DNA of 64,000 nucleotides from Tricholomella constricta. Its lineage: Eukaryota; Basidiomycota; Agaricomycetes; Agaricales; Lyophyllaceae. Positions within the stretch are counted from its first letter, which is position 1. Each line of letters begins with the position of its first letter. Positions 46,626 to 58,331 of this stretch are shown in pieces. Both the position numbers and the translations under genes were made by a program. The stretch spans positions 62,001 through 126,000 of the forward strand of contig JAACJP010000041.1 in the NCBI GenBank assembly GCA_013368375.1. Direction: 5' to 3'. A model generated the notes under the pieces. That model searched no databases and was not told the DNA's origin. It worked only from the letters and a program-made list of their open reading frames with translations.

Positions 46626-47218
46626 ACTTGGTTAACGCGCGCCTTTCCTTTGCCGCGCGAACTCGTTTCCTTCTTCCATGGATAACCCCAGCTCGCCTGC
46701 GGCCTCATGTGAGGTCGTCGATGTCGATTTGGGGGCTTTCGCTGGCCGCTACCCCTTTCCACGCAAATCGACCATTGCAACTCAGCCGGTCACCTCTTCT
46801 CATGTTTCTTCGTACGTTTCTTTACCTTCTCCTCACTCTCTCTCACCTCCTTCGACAGCTCTGCTACGCCCTCTCGTACTCCTCATACTTCAAATCTCTC
46901 CACATCCTTTACCAACTCCCGTCGCGCAACGAATCCTCCAATGTATCATCACACTGCGCAACAAATGTCTCTCTCGACCGTTTACCCCAGTCTATCGATC
47001 ATGACGCCCACTTCACACCTCACATCTTCGTGGGTTTCCTTATTTCTCTTTTTCACCTCATCTCATCTTCCAGCAGGCCCTCTCTTAACCCCTCCGTCCC
47101 CCAACGTCTTTCTCGGCCACCTCCACCTCCTTCTTCGCTCATCAACCCCGGCGTTACCGCCATCTCCTCTCACCCCCCTCCCCTGACACCCTCGTTCGTC
47201 GCCCTGGGCCTTACTGCC

Positions 47219-48481
47219 ATGTCCACCAACACGACTTCCCATTTCACCTATGCTTCTCGTCGTTCGGCCGTTCAAGCACTTCCGCATCACACTCCCAGAA
47301 ACCCCACCTCTCCCAATCGTTATCTTCCCTCCGAATTCAGACCCCCGGTTCCCGCGGACCAGCGTCTTCTGCTCTGGACAACGCCTTATTCACGTCTTCG
47401 TCAAATCACCATGAACTCTCAACTCGCTCCTCGCCTCCAGGTATCTCTTACCACATCTCACCTCTATCTTACTCATTCCCTTTAGACCAAAATCTTTGAA
47501 TGCTTACTCGCATGTGTATCAGACTCCACACGTCAAACTTACAGTGCCGGGCTTCTCCGTTTCACACAATTCTGCGATCGTGAGGCCATTCCCGAACACT
47601 CTAGCATGCTGGCCCCGAAGCTTCTCCTCTCTGCTTTCGTCGCCGACGCCGCCAGCTCCTGTTCGGGCGAATGCATTCGAAATTGGATGCACGGTCTTCG
47701 TCTGTGGCACAAACTCAACCTAGCTCCCTGGTATGGTAACGATTTCCTTCTTCCCTCCATCCAAAAAGGTGCCGATAATCTCGGCCATTCTCACAAACGT
47801 CCTCCCCGCAACCCTATCTCCGGCGACCATCTCTATGCTCTTCGTCATGATCTCGACCTCAACTCCCCTTTTAGCGCCGCTGTCTGGGCCGCCGCACTCA
47901 CAGCCTTCTGGGGCTGTCGTCGACTCGGCGAACTTCTCCCCTCCTCTCAATCCTTCTCCCCGACTCACCACCTTTCTCGTGGTTCGACCGTTCACTCCTC
48001 TATCGTCAATGACAAACAAGTTCTCTCCTTCCACCTCCCGTGGACGAAGACTACCACCTTCCGCGGTGGTGAGTGTATACTTACGGCAACCGACAATATC
48101 TTCTGTCCGGTCGCCGCCCTTCAAAATCATTTCCGTATCAATAATTTCTCTGATAATTCTCTTCCTTTCTTTGCTTACTCTACTTCCTCCTCCTCCTCTA
48201 CTACTCTTACAAAACATCTTTTCCTTCGCACTACATCTCATATTTTCTCTCTCCACCACCTCGATCCCATCTTTGGACATAGTTACCGCATCGGTGGCTC
48301 CCTCGAGCTTCTCACCGCCGGCGTTTCTCCCGAGGTCATTATGAAATTAGGTGGCTGGACTTCTCTCTCCTTCTTACTTTATTGGCGTCGTCTCGATTTC
48401 ATTGTTCCCTCCGCTATCACCCGCTCCTGGGAAACTCTCCGTCGTGATTTTGCCCGTCGTCATAATCTGCCTACTCTCTAG
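47219..48481 (+). CDS. Ngaro tyrosine recombinase
   Basis: Two exons, 47219-47440 and 47486-48481, split by a 45 bp intron (GTATCT...TTTAG, phase 0), encode 405 aa. After a Pro-rich start comes the core-binding domain (FECLLACVSDSTRQTYSAGL, FTQFCDREAIPEHS). The catalytic domain follows: WGCRRLGELL (first Arg), FGHSYRIGGSLELL (His-x2-Arg), GGWTSLSFLLYWR (nucleophile Tyr). The R-H-R-Y set is therefore complete. In this order of elements the enzyme integrates the circular double-stranded DNA. It is followed by the B1-A2-B2 repeats. Confidence 0.85.
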
Positions 48482-48606
48482 TGTTTCATACTCTACCTAC
48501 TCTTTCATATCTCTATTATCATCCCCTTCTATCAAAATTTCTTTTCTCACATGCCTCCATTGGGTAGCTCGTTCACCTGACGGCTGAGCCATGCTCTAAG
48601 TGGGTA

Positions 48607-48669
48607 GTCGTGGCCTCTCTCACCTGATCACATTTATTTGGAAGTATCCCGGAAAATTTCGCTGGCACC
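48607..48669 (+). repeat. Split direct repeat B1
   Basis: 63 bp (GTCGTGGCCTCTCTCACC...GCTGGCACC) matching B2 with one visible difference (CACC/CGCC). Confidence 0.85.
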
Positions 48670-48826
48670 TTCCACACGTGCTCGCGTCCGGGCCCGAAGC
48701 CGCGTTACCTTTTGTACGGAGGTTCGGAGTCGTCCCGAATCTCTCACCAAAATTTTACCACACCATTACTTGCTATCTCACAACTTATTTCTCCATCTCG
48801 CTCTTATTACGAGTGTGTCAACCTTA

Positions 48827-48999
48827 TTGATTACTAAGGCTACGTGAGCTTGTGAACGGCTAGCCTAAGTTGAAATAAGATTGGCACAACTGCGAAATTT
48901 CAGCAGGTCGCCACGTGGTTCTGATTATCTCATTGTTGGTGACCTGCGTGCACGGTTTCAAACTTCTTTCTTCAATCGTGCTCGCATAAATTTCATCTA
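48827..48999 (+). repeat. Split direct repeat A2
   Basis: 173 bp uninterrupted copy of A1; it lacks the MITE and so preserves the empty site. Confidence 0.88.
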
Positions 49000-49041
49000 C
49001 CCACCATCCCTCCCTCAAACATTTATTCTAAACAGCTGGTT

Positions 49042-49104
49042 GTCGTGGCCTCTCTCGCCTGATCACATTTATTTGGAAGTATCCCGGAAAATTTCGCTGG
49101 CACC
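49042..49104 (+). repeat. Split direct repeat B2 (element right end)
   Basis: 63 bp copy of B1; similarity stops at GCTGGCACC, taken as the element end. Confidence 0.85.
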
Positions 49105-49129
49105 ATTTGGGTGAGAGCGGTAATGTCCG

Positions 49130-49175
49130 AATTTGGTATCGGCTGAGTTGGTATCGGCTCAGCCGATACCAAATT
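49130..49175. repeat. 46 bp palindrome
   Basis: A perfect 18 bp stem (AATTTGGTATCGGCTGAG and its complement) with a 10 bp loop that repeats part of the stem (TTGGTATCGG). It lies 25 bp after the Ngaro right end. Confidence 0.8.
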
Positions 49176-50644
49176 GATGCTGCCCTTTTTTGAGAGCCAG
49201 ATAATGGAGACCTCGGTATGAGGTGGGGGGATAGATATCAATTTGCCATTGGGATTCTCGAGGGTGTTTCGATGGCTTGTTGAGGACCTTGATGAGGTAC
49301 CCAATTATTATGTTTTGGTATCCTTTCCTCAAACAGTTTCTGATGATATATTATTGATGTTGTAGTGGTTATATATACATTAAAAAGGATAAACTACGAA
49401 ATTGTTAGGGCTTTGTCATAATTTGTGATGTCGTTGATGTCCTACAGTGTATTGAAGAAAAAGAATGGATGAGTCTAGATTACATGGTACTTGGTTGTGG
49501 GGGCCGTTAAACGGCAGGTCCGAGTTCTAGCAGTTTCAAAGTTGGTGTATGTATGAGACACGGCTATCTACCAAAGCCAAGTTATACTTGCATATAGGTT
49601 CACTCATCGAAATAACTACGCCCGAACATACACCACCATAATTGCATTTTTGGCACCCAAGTATGCAAGGCTCCAAATTTCTAAGTCGGAATCAAATGAA
49701 CCCAGGTTCTATCAAGGCGTGATGTGCAGAGTGGTGGGGCAGTTGGATTGAAGGCATCGATGGCGTACTCGCAGCAGTGAAAAGGTGCGAAAGATCGTGG
49801 GAGTCAGAAGGACGACTGAAATGTTAAGCGCTAGTAATGCTGCAGGAGAGGAATGTCTCCTGCAATGTGGCTGAGCTACTAAAGTGAGGGCAATACAAGC
49901 TGTACAAACAAAAGCCATTCGCATGTAAACCTAAGGCGGAATGCCAATTGATTAAAATACAAGAGAATTATTGTAAGAAATAGACAACACTGCATATTAA
50001 TAAGACATACCTTCTTTACGATACAATCATTGATAATTCTTCCATGGCACTGGTGTGAACATGCAAAATGGAGAGAGAGGTGAGCAAACAGCAGTCACCA
50101 AGGAGGTGAAGCCAGAAGGCAGGCAGGCAATTGAAACCTCAGTGAAGGAGGGGCTGAAACACGACTGAACTGACCATCAAACCTAGTGAAAAATTGGTCT
50201 ACATAAGCAGAGTAATCACGATCAAGACAAATAAGGCAAATTGGTTGCAAACCAATCATCTTGTCAATCATCCACCAAGTCCAACTGTAAACTGTATATA
50301 CCGAGCACTGCGATACACTAGTCACTGATAATCTGTGATGATGCTCCCTGATTCCCACCCAATGCTCCCTCACCTTCTGTCCCAAGACCAGGTGACGTTC
50401 AGACAAGCTCACATGAAATGCCATCAGGAATAACTGTCGGTGAAGTCGGAGTTGGTGTGCAGTCCCTACCAGAAGCAATGGATGTGATGGCGGAGAGTGC
50501 AGTTTGAGTGGTAGAATTGTTCCTACACCACTCTTTGAAGCCTGGAAACTGATCAAAAAGGTCATCATAGCCTGACTGTTGGATATACTCACTTACATGA
50601 TGTGGGATGAGATGAGATGAGATTAAATTCCCGACTACGTTACA
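49176..50644. other. AT-rich spacer, nothing recognised
   Basis: No frame with family similarity and no paired termini. Probably old repeat sequence. Confidence 0.4.
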
Positions 50645-51287
50645 TCAGCAACTCAGGTAGGTAGTACCTCGCCGGGAGCAGAAGGACAGTAAAGTAAGGT
50701 AGCAATGTAGTAAAGTAGAGTAAAGTAAAGTAGGAAGACAGAGATTACAGATGAAAGAGGGCTTGCAAGATTTCGGAGATATAGTAAGGTGATGGAGACG
50801 ATTTGGACGTTCGAGACAGGTCAAACACTTTTTGTCAGGTTTTCGCCCAGATTCTGCCCACAAGGTGGATAGATGTGGTATGCCAAAGGTGGATGATACA
50901 TGAGTGGAAGGTAGGGGAAAGGGACAGGTGAGCAATGGAAGAGAAGAACCCCATATAAAAATGAGTTTGTCCCATCGGCCAAGAGATGGAATCAGAAAAT
51001 AAAGAAGCTGTGAGGCCGATAAGGTGTTGATGGGTGGTGAGAGCAACGGTACAGTCAAGGATGTCAGTGACGGATATAAGAGCAGTGATAGAGGAATGGC
51101 ATAAGGTATGGAAGTGAAAGCAGGTCGTAAAAGGTGATGGGGAGTTTCAGGAACATCACATCTGAAGTGACACCAAGGGACATGGCCAGTGTCGAGCTGA
51201 GAAGTCAGAAGATCGCTAGAGTCGAGCTGTGCGCATCTAGCATAGAGCTGTATGATAGCGGTGTATGCGTAGGGGGACCTCTGGTAT
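50645..51287 (-). pseudogene. LINE ORF, 3' part (split by the chromovirus)
   Basis: On the minus strand this continues the frame of 62775-63280. Across the deleted insertion it reads FAYQRSPYAYTAIIQLYARC, then GHVPWCHFRCDVPETPHHLL, a Cys/His finger typical of the C-terminus of agaricomycete LINE proteins, and LGRWDKLIFIWG. It stays open to 50645, with low-complexity Leu/Ser/Pro sequence at the end. Confidence 0.55.
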
Positions 51288-51521
51288 TGTAACGGTTGTA
51301 CGGGGTTGGGGGATCCTTGCGAGACACCAGACACGTTAAGCTAGACCAATCTGTGGGATTCTGCTAAGTACGTGTACAGGGTGAAGGTGCAAAGGATTAT
51401 CTAAGCATAAACTGTACAGGACATTTATATACGCATAACAAAGATGGTCGTGCATTACCAGAAGGTAATGCCAAACAGGTCGCGTCTCAATATAGACGTA
51501 TTGTAACGCGCCGTCGTTACA
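51288..51521 (-). repeat. 3' LTR of the chromovirus
   Basis: Minus strand begins TGTAACGACGGCGCG and ends CAACCGTTACA. It differs from the other LTR only at 51484 (G) versus 62732 (A), a CpG to CpA change. Confidence 0.93.
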
Positions 51522-51534
51522 CACCCCCCTTTGA
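51522..51534 (-). other. Polypurine tract
   Basis: The minus strand reads AAAGGGGGGTG directly before the 3' LTR start, the usual plus-strand priming site. Confidence 0.75.
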
Positions 51535-51675
51535 GATCAATGTATGATCTCAGCAGATGGATGTGCATGGTTATTATTATAATTACAAAGCGTGAGTATA
51601 CAACTCCCACTTAATTAGGGATCGCGTATGTATTTCGACGACTACCATGACTGTGGCGTACACTCGACGTTGTCG

Positions 51676-54324
51676 TTAAGCCTTGTCTACGACATCCATC
51701 GCATGGTCGTCAGAAGCGTTAGCCTCTGGTAGAAGGACCAGTGGTGCGGATGAATTAGGTGGAGCAGAGGGCGCTGGCGACGTAGTGGACTCGATAGTTG
51801 GAGGCGGCGGACCTTCCAAGGTGGGCGGTGGCGCAGATGGGTCAGTGGTATCGTTAAACACCAGATCGCCATCGTAGAGTACAGTAGCTTCGCGGTCACG
51901 TCCAGTGATGAACTTCATCGATGTGATGTCGTATCCTACGGGGTGTAGGCCGCGAGCGTGCACAGTGTCCAGTCCTCGCTCTTTCTCGCAGTCGAGTAGT
52001 ACGTGGAGTCTAGCGATATCATCGCGGGTCGGCTGTCGCCATCCATCTCATTGAAGAATGGCCGGGGGTATCCCGTAACAACATAGCCGAACAAGTCGGT
52101 CGTCGTCCACATTGTCGTATAGTGTACGATCAATGGTGGTTCCCGTATAATGCGCATCCAAGTAGTGGAGGCCGTAGGGATAGGCGTGATCAATCCAAGC
52201 GACGGGTAGTCGATTGGCAAGAAGAGTACGGATTACGTCCGTTTCGGTTAAGTTGGCGGCATGCTCCTCAGGAAGAGCTAAGCGACCAAGGCTTGCCGTA
52301 GAAGGTAAGTGGTCGGGGATGCGATCCAATGGGTGAATGGCATTCCACGATTCCACGGCTTCTCGATAGAGGTTCGGTCGAGCAATGATCATGGCGTATA
52401 GGCGCATGAATGCGACACGAGATGCGGCTCGGGTAGGGCTTATGGCGCGACCAAGGGCGTACCCGACCACAGTGCGGAAGTGGATCGAGAAGTTGTAGTC
52501 GATCACTAGACCGCTGTATACGTTGTCTAGGCCTGGCCTTCCGTGGTGTACAATATATTGTCCCCACACGTTGAAGTCCAGGGCTTGCGATACCGATGGT
52601 ATGGGTAAACCCGCACCTCGGGTTCGAGGGTTGCGCGCTGAAGTGGACAATACTCCAGCGGGCGGTGGTAACACAGGTCGTGTCCACGCAGCGTCATCGC
52701 GTATCGATGGTTTGTGAGCCGGATCGAAGTACTCTCATTGAAGGATAAACTTCATAGTCCGGTCTCTGTGGGGTTCGGCGTATCGTGAAGCAATACGATA
52801 GAAGTCCCAGAGTAGGTAGTGGGCTTCCACACGGTCGGTATCCATGTTGAAGTTATCGTCACGGAACTGAACCAGATTGCGGATGTCTCGAGGGGACATA
52901 GGGAACCCGCGAGGTGCACACTTGTACAAAGGTGAACCTGTCGCATTGAATGCGGTTTTGTGTTCACGTTCGTATTCTAGGGCGCGACTAGCGCTCTGAG
53001 AGGCAAACACCGTATTACTGTACGGTGACCAGTACAGGCGTCGGTGAAGTAGTCCACCAAATGTGTTGTGGCGTTCGGGAGTACCATTGATGTGTAGTAC
53101 GCCAATAGTATCTGGAATGCGTCCGACGAATGTCTCGAAGTTATACTTCAAGCGTTCGTTGGCTTCTCGGTCTGCAGCAAGGCGGTCGCGGCGGACTGAG
53201 GCGTTGTGCTTCATTCGTAAGCTACGCTCGTCGGCGGTTTCGCTTGCTGGTTCCTCCTTCAGCGTACCGATGGTAGAGGGTTCTACAGTCTCTTGCATCG
53301 GTTCATCAGCAGGCGAGCTAGCGTCGACCAATCGTACATCGTCGACGGGCATCTGCTCGGGCACCGCAAAGGCCTGACGTATCGTAAGCACAATACGTCC
53401 AGCATCAATATGCAGAGGTACGCCAAGAGGAAAGGGTACCTCAATAGTGGGGATCACTAGAGGTACTTTGGCGGCGCTTGTGGGCGCAGATCCTATTTCT
53501 TGCGCTGGCGCCGTGGACTGCACCGATGTGGGTGCGGTCTGAGGACCCTGCGTCCGACTACGCTTGTCGGTATAAGGCATCGCGTTTGGCGATGCGGGGC
53601 GCTTATGTAGCGCGCGTTGCAGCTCCTCGGTGATGTGGCGTTTAGCCATAGTTTGCTGGTCAACTTCTCGTTGAAGGCGGTCAATGGTGTCGAGTAGTTG
53701 TCCTATCACGACCCTTGCCATTCCATCATGGATAAAGTCGACTACAAAGTCGGGTGCTACTCCGACGGTCTCGAGGCGGTTGAATATACCGTCTGGGTTT
53801 GTTCCCATATTAGCATGTGGTGCGTTGCATGGCGCAGCATGCGTACCTCGAGTATTTCCGTGAGAGTTCGAGGAATTTCCTTCCTTCTCTTCGACGGCTC
53901 GTTCACCCCCCTTTGGGCGGTGTGGTTTGTTACCACCACGCTGTTGTGAGGGGCGTCCCATCTCGACGCTTCTGTTCTTAGCATCAGGCAGCTGTCCAGG
54001 CTCGAGTTGCCCTGCTCCATGTCCATCGACATCCATTGGAGCGTGCAGGCGCTCAACGGCGGGTCCAGGAGCAGGTGTCTCGCCTGTGTTGGAAGGATTC
54101 TGTCCTTCGAACGGCTGATAGCTCGGTACGATTGTTGGCTGGTATGCTATCGATCCAAACGACAGTGGAGACTGTGCTTGGTTTTGCGGTTGCGTAGTTT
54201 GTTGCGCATGTTGTACGCGAGGTGAATTACTCGTAGCGCTGCGGTTATTGCGACCGCGGCGTCCACGCGTTCCTCCCCCTCTTGAGTTTCCTCGAAAACT
54301 CAGTGATTCTTGTCCAGACGACAT
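51676..54324 (-). pseudogene. Third ORF of the chromovirus, unknown function, two in-frame TGA
   Basis: One frame runs from ATG 54324 to TAA 51676-51678 (883 codons), broken only by TGA at 52735-52737 and 52048-52050. Both lie in the same context, AT(C/T)CTTCAATGAGA. The N-terminus is Gly/Arg-rich (RGNSRGGGTRGRRGRNN), then Gln/Pro-rich. A coiled coil follows (LDTIDRLQREVDQQ), then a basic nuclear-signal-like stretch (HKRPASPNAMPYTDKRSR). A folded-looking half is next: IPTIEVPFPLGVPLHIDAG, FETFVGRIPDTIGVLHING, FGGLLHRRLYWSPYSN, and after the first TGA FNVWGQYIVHHGRPGLDNVY and VAFMRLYAMIIARPNLYREA. There are no transmembrane segments, so it is not an env-type gene. I recognise no domain. It begins 142 bp after the pol stop. 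Confidence 0.6.
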
Positions 54325-54465
54325 TAGGTGCGAGTTCTAGTGATAGTGGTAGTGCACAAAGGGGCAGAGAGAAAATTTTTCGCTCCCCCGATCGGAGCTC
54401 CACTCAATCGAAGTGATCGAGTCCAGCCACGCTGTGGCTGTGTGGCTCACATTGCATGCCACACC

Positions 54466-57400
54466 TCAGCGCAGCTTTGCGAGCTGCGATATACGCTTCA
54501 CCCCCTGGAGCTCGAGGTATCTATCGAGAGCTGCCAGGGATTCGCAGTGCGCACGCGGCTCCCACGTAGTGTCCCCCAGGGACCATCGAACTTGAAATTC
54601 AATGGCGCCCTCGGACCACCTATGTCCCAGAATCTCCTCGACGAACCACTCGTGGTCATCTGGTGCACCAAAGTCGTAAGGCTCTGGGTGCGCTCGATTC
54701 GGGAACAGTGCGTCCTCCGTAGCGTAATACGGTCTCAGCACGGACATATGAAACTTCGCGTGTAAGCGGCGCTGCTGAAGCGTGGAAGGCAGTTCCAACA
54801 TATAATTTGACGTTTCTGGCTCTGCCTTCAAGACACGATAAGGCCCCACGAACTTGGGGCACAACTTGCGTGCTCTACCCTTTGGAAGATTTAAGTTCTT
54901 CGTAGATAGGTAAACTAAATCACCAGTGCTAATCTTAGGATCATCACTCCGGCGTTTATTCGCATTCAGCGCTTGGAATACGCGGGCCTCGATAATAGCA
55001 TCGTGGGCTTCCGCGAGATTCGAAAGGGCTTGTTCTGCGAACTGGCGAATACCCCGAGGAATCACATTATCACTGCGAATTTCCTTGATCATGGAGGGCA
55101 TGTATCCGCTGTTGAGTTCGAATGGCGCGTATTTGGTTGTCTCCGATATACTTGCATTAAGTGCGAACTCGGTCATATCTACGCGATCGACCAGTCTTTC
55201 TGGTCGTGGCGCACCACAGTACGGAATATTTGTCCGATACTGCGGTTTGCACGCTCAGTCTGTCCATCCGTTTGAGGATGAAACGATGTGGACATGAGCA
55301 GTTTCGATCCAAGGATCTTGTGAAGTTCTCGCCACCATTTGGAGGTGAACTTCGAGTCCCTATCGCTCACGATGGAACTAGGAAGACCATGCAGACGAAC
55401 AATCTCGCGCATGTATATCCAGGACAATTCCGACGCGGTCATGCGCGTATGTACTGGAATTAAATGCACCATGCTCGTCATGCGGCACATAATAACCCAC
55501 AGGTAATTATAGCCTTTTGGTTCAGGGAACGGGCCTATAAAGTCCGTTCCAATGGAGTCCCATGGTTTAATGGGCACTGGTAGCGAATGTATTTTGCCAG
55601 CAGGTTTTTGATTCGAACCCTTGGCTCGCTGACATGACTCACAAGTTTGACAGAACTTGCGAACTTCTGCGGTAATGGTGGGCCACCAGTACCAGCGTCG
55701 GAGGTATTCCGTGGTACACTGGGCTCCAAAGTGTCCAACGGACGTATGTGCTTGTTCTATGAGTTGAGTGATCAATTTATGATCACGAGGAACACATAGA
55801 ACTTCTACGCCGGCTGGATTCGTTGTCCAAATTAACACATCTCGGTGTGTAAAATGCGTGAATTCACCGGGTTTGTCCATTATTACCGTGAACAATTTAT
55901 CGGTTTTGTAACCTTTCCGTACTACCTCCAGGAATGAAGCATCGCCATTCCGTGGGTGTGGGTCTGGACGCGGCGCCGGTGCGGGCTGTTGAAACAATGC
56001 CTCGCCCAACGTTTGTTCGCGTTCTGAATTGGCCCCATCCGGTTGTTGACCGGTCGCGGATTCAGACTGTACGGTAGGTTGCTGAAACTCTTCCAGGATG
56101 GCGGCTTCGATTTCTCGATCCTCACGCCGTTCCTGGAGGCGGCGACTACGCCTCACTTCCACGTCCTGCATGGCTCAAATTTCAATAACTCGTTCAGCCA
56201 CTTCTTGCAGTCGTGAAGGTGGGAGATCCTCTCCGTCTGGATCTATTCGCACGTCAGCGCGTACATAGTCGTTGACGCTCTGCACCTCATTAGGTGCGTC
56301 TCCTTCAAAGTAGCGGGATAAGCAATCAGCTACTTTGTTCAGTTCTCCTTTTACATATGTAATGTCAAAGGTGAACCGAGACATATAATCGTTCCAGCGT
56401 CGTTGACGCGGTGACAGATTTACTTGAGTTTTGAAGAACTCTAGCGCTTTATGGTCTGTGATTACATGGATATTGTAACCAACCAATTTATCTTCCCATT
56501 TTAATAGGGCTTCTAGAATCGCAAGAGTTTCGAGCTCGTGTACAGCATAATTTTGCTGAGCGCTCGTGAACTTCTTCGACATGAACCCAGCGGGCCGACA
56601 TGTCTGCCAAGTGGGTCCTTGGCCGTACATGGCTCCGACGCCGGTCTTCGAGGCATCGCATATAAGCCATATAGGGTCTTTATTCTTAACGTCTATAGGC
56701 TGTATGACTGGTGTCCTACAACATATTTGTTTTATCATTTGAAAACACCGATCATGGATCGGTCTCCAATGAAACGGCAACCCGTTTTGCGTCATGGACA
56801 TGAGGGGTCCCGTATATGCAGTAATATCAGGTAGGAAGTTACCCAAGTAATTTACTAGTCCGACGAACCGCTGAATATCATTATATGATCGCGGTGTTCG
56901 CCATTCGCGTATGCGGCTTAGTTTATCGACATCAGGGTGTATACCGCGATCGTCGATAATGTGTCCAAGGCAATCAACGCGTTCAGCGTATAATTCGCAT
57001 TTCTTCCATTTCAGATACAAAGAAGCAGCTCTGAGTCTCTCGAATACTATTCGTAGGTGTTTCTCATGCTCTTCTATCGATTCCGAAAAGATAAAGATAT
57101 CATCCAGGTAGACATGCATGAATCTACCAATCAAGTCTCGAAAGGTTGATGTCATGAGTCTCTGGAATGTGGCAGGTGCGTTGCAGTCACCTATCTGCAT
57201 TATATTGCTGACATAGGTGCTGGCGATAGTCGCAAAGGCTGTTTTATGTACATCCTCTGGTCGTATACGCACTTGCTCATAGGCGTCGGTTAGATCAATT
57301 TTTGATCTAATCCTCGCCCGTGCCACATCTTCCCGAATAATTTCTTGATCGGGTAGTGGTGTCACGTCTTTCACGGTGTTATCGTTTCGTTGACGTGCAT

Positions 57401-58331
57401 CGAGTGCAGTTCATAGCGAACCATCTTTCTTCGGTATGCACAGTAGTGGGGCTGCTTGGCTGACGGACCGTGGCTCCCACCACTTAGCATCCACATAGCG
57501 GTTTATCTTCGCGTGGAATTCTTCTCTCAGCGAATTTGGGCACCGCGGTAAGTGATAGTGATACCGTGCATTCTCATCGATTAAATGAATCTCATGGTTA
57601 ACTTCCCTCCACGGTGGTAACGTGTTAGGAGTTCCGTTCACCATATCTTGGAATCCATCATGCCATTGCTGACGTAGGCGGGGATAATCTTCAGTAGTGA
57701 GTTTACTTTTGATTTTTGTATTCCCATCCTTTCGTCGCTTCCCTTCCGTGGTTGGTTTCTCATACCTATCGCGGAGGGCTTGTATCCATTCTTCCGTCTC
57801 ATCTGGTACTTCCAGTCGTACTTGCCGTGACTGTGGCGTACTTCCTGTAGTACTACCAGCTATTGTCCCGACGTATACTGACGGTTCGGATATCTTGTCT
57901 GGGCGCGCATCGCGATATATCTCGCCTTGAGGCGCTTGGACTCGCGTATATGCACGCATGGACGCAATTACCTCGTTCCATTCAAATGGCATTCGAGGAT
58001 CGTACACCCAATCGACGTGCGGATGTGGTACAGGTCGATCCCAAAATGTTCGCTTGGGTTTCTCCTGCGCCACTTGTGGCGACACTTGTGGTTCCGGTAA
58101 TTTTACCTTCTCCTCAGTGCTATCCAAATTATCGATTTGCGAAGATTTGGGTTCTTTGTGCTGCATTTTGTGCGTTTTGTCTTTCTTTTCATACTTGGTT
58201 GACCCTTTCTCCCCCTGAAGAGTATCTATATACTCTTCCTCGCTCATCAGTAGACATGGCGCGTCCGACGGAAGACTATGCATTTTGTGCACCTCTTCCT
58301 CCGGAACGTCTTCTACTGTGACTCGTGGGAG
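54466..58331 (-). pseudogene. Chromovirus pol (RT, RNase H, integrase, chromodomain), damaged
   Basis: Pol is in the same frame as gag, separated by TGA 58332-58334. RT: IPKKDGSL, then TGA 57411-57413 exactly where relatives have Arg (LRT), TDAYEQVRIRPED, catalytic YLDDIFIFS. RNase H: LICDASKTGVGAMYG, HELETLAILEAL, ITDHKALEFF. Another TGA at 56175-56177 lies in the linker. Integrase: a His/Cys finger ending CQTCESCQRAKGS, FIGPFPEPKGYNY, IVSDRDSKFTS, FHPQTDGQTERANR. After QKDW a one-base deletion near 55183 shifts frame. The last part (54466-55176) has ALNASISETTKYAPFELN and a chromodomain (VEEILGHRWSEGAIEFQVRW, WEPRAHCESL) that in relatives targets heterochromatin. Confidence 0.88.

Larger units (their letters stand above)
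42296..49104 (+). mobile_element. Ngaro-type tyrosine-recombinase (DIRS-order) retrotransposon
   Basis: The layout is A1 - ORFs - B1 - A2 - B2, the split direct repeats diagnostic of Ngaro/PAT elements. A1 is 42296-43000 (interrupted by a MITE), B1 48607-48669, A2 48827-48999 and B2 49042-49104. ORF order is gag, RT-RNase H, tyrosine recombinase, with no methyltransferase domain, which fits Ngaro rather than DIRS1. Replication is via a circular intermediate joined by the recombinase, so no target duplication is expected and none is seen. The gag is damaged, while RT-RH and recombinase read through once two introns are removed. Confidence 0.88.

Noticed and set aside
46628..47218. Methyltransferase domain between Ngaro RNase H and recombinase
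   Set aside because: The frame is Ser/Pro/Leu low complexity with no methyltransferase motif, and split direct repeats already indicate Ngaro rather than DIRS1.
49500..49545. Possible tRNA (GGTCCGAGTTCTAGC resembles a T-arm)
   Set aside because: No matching acceptor stem, D-arm or anticodon arm could be folded around it.
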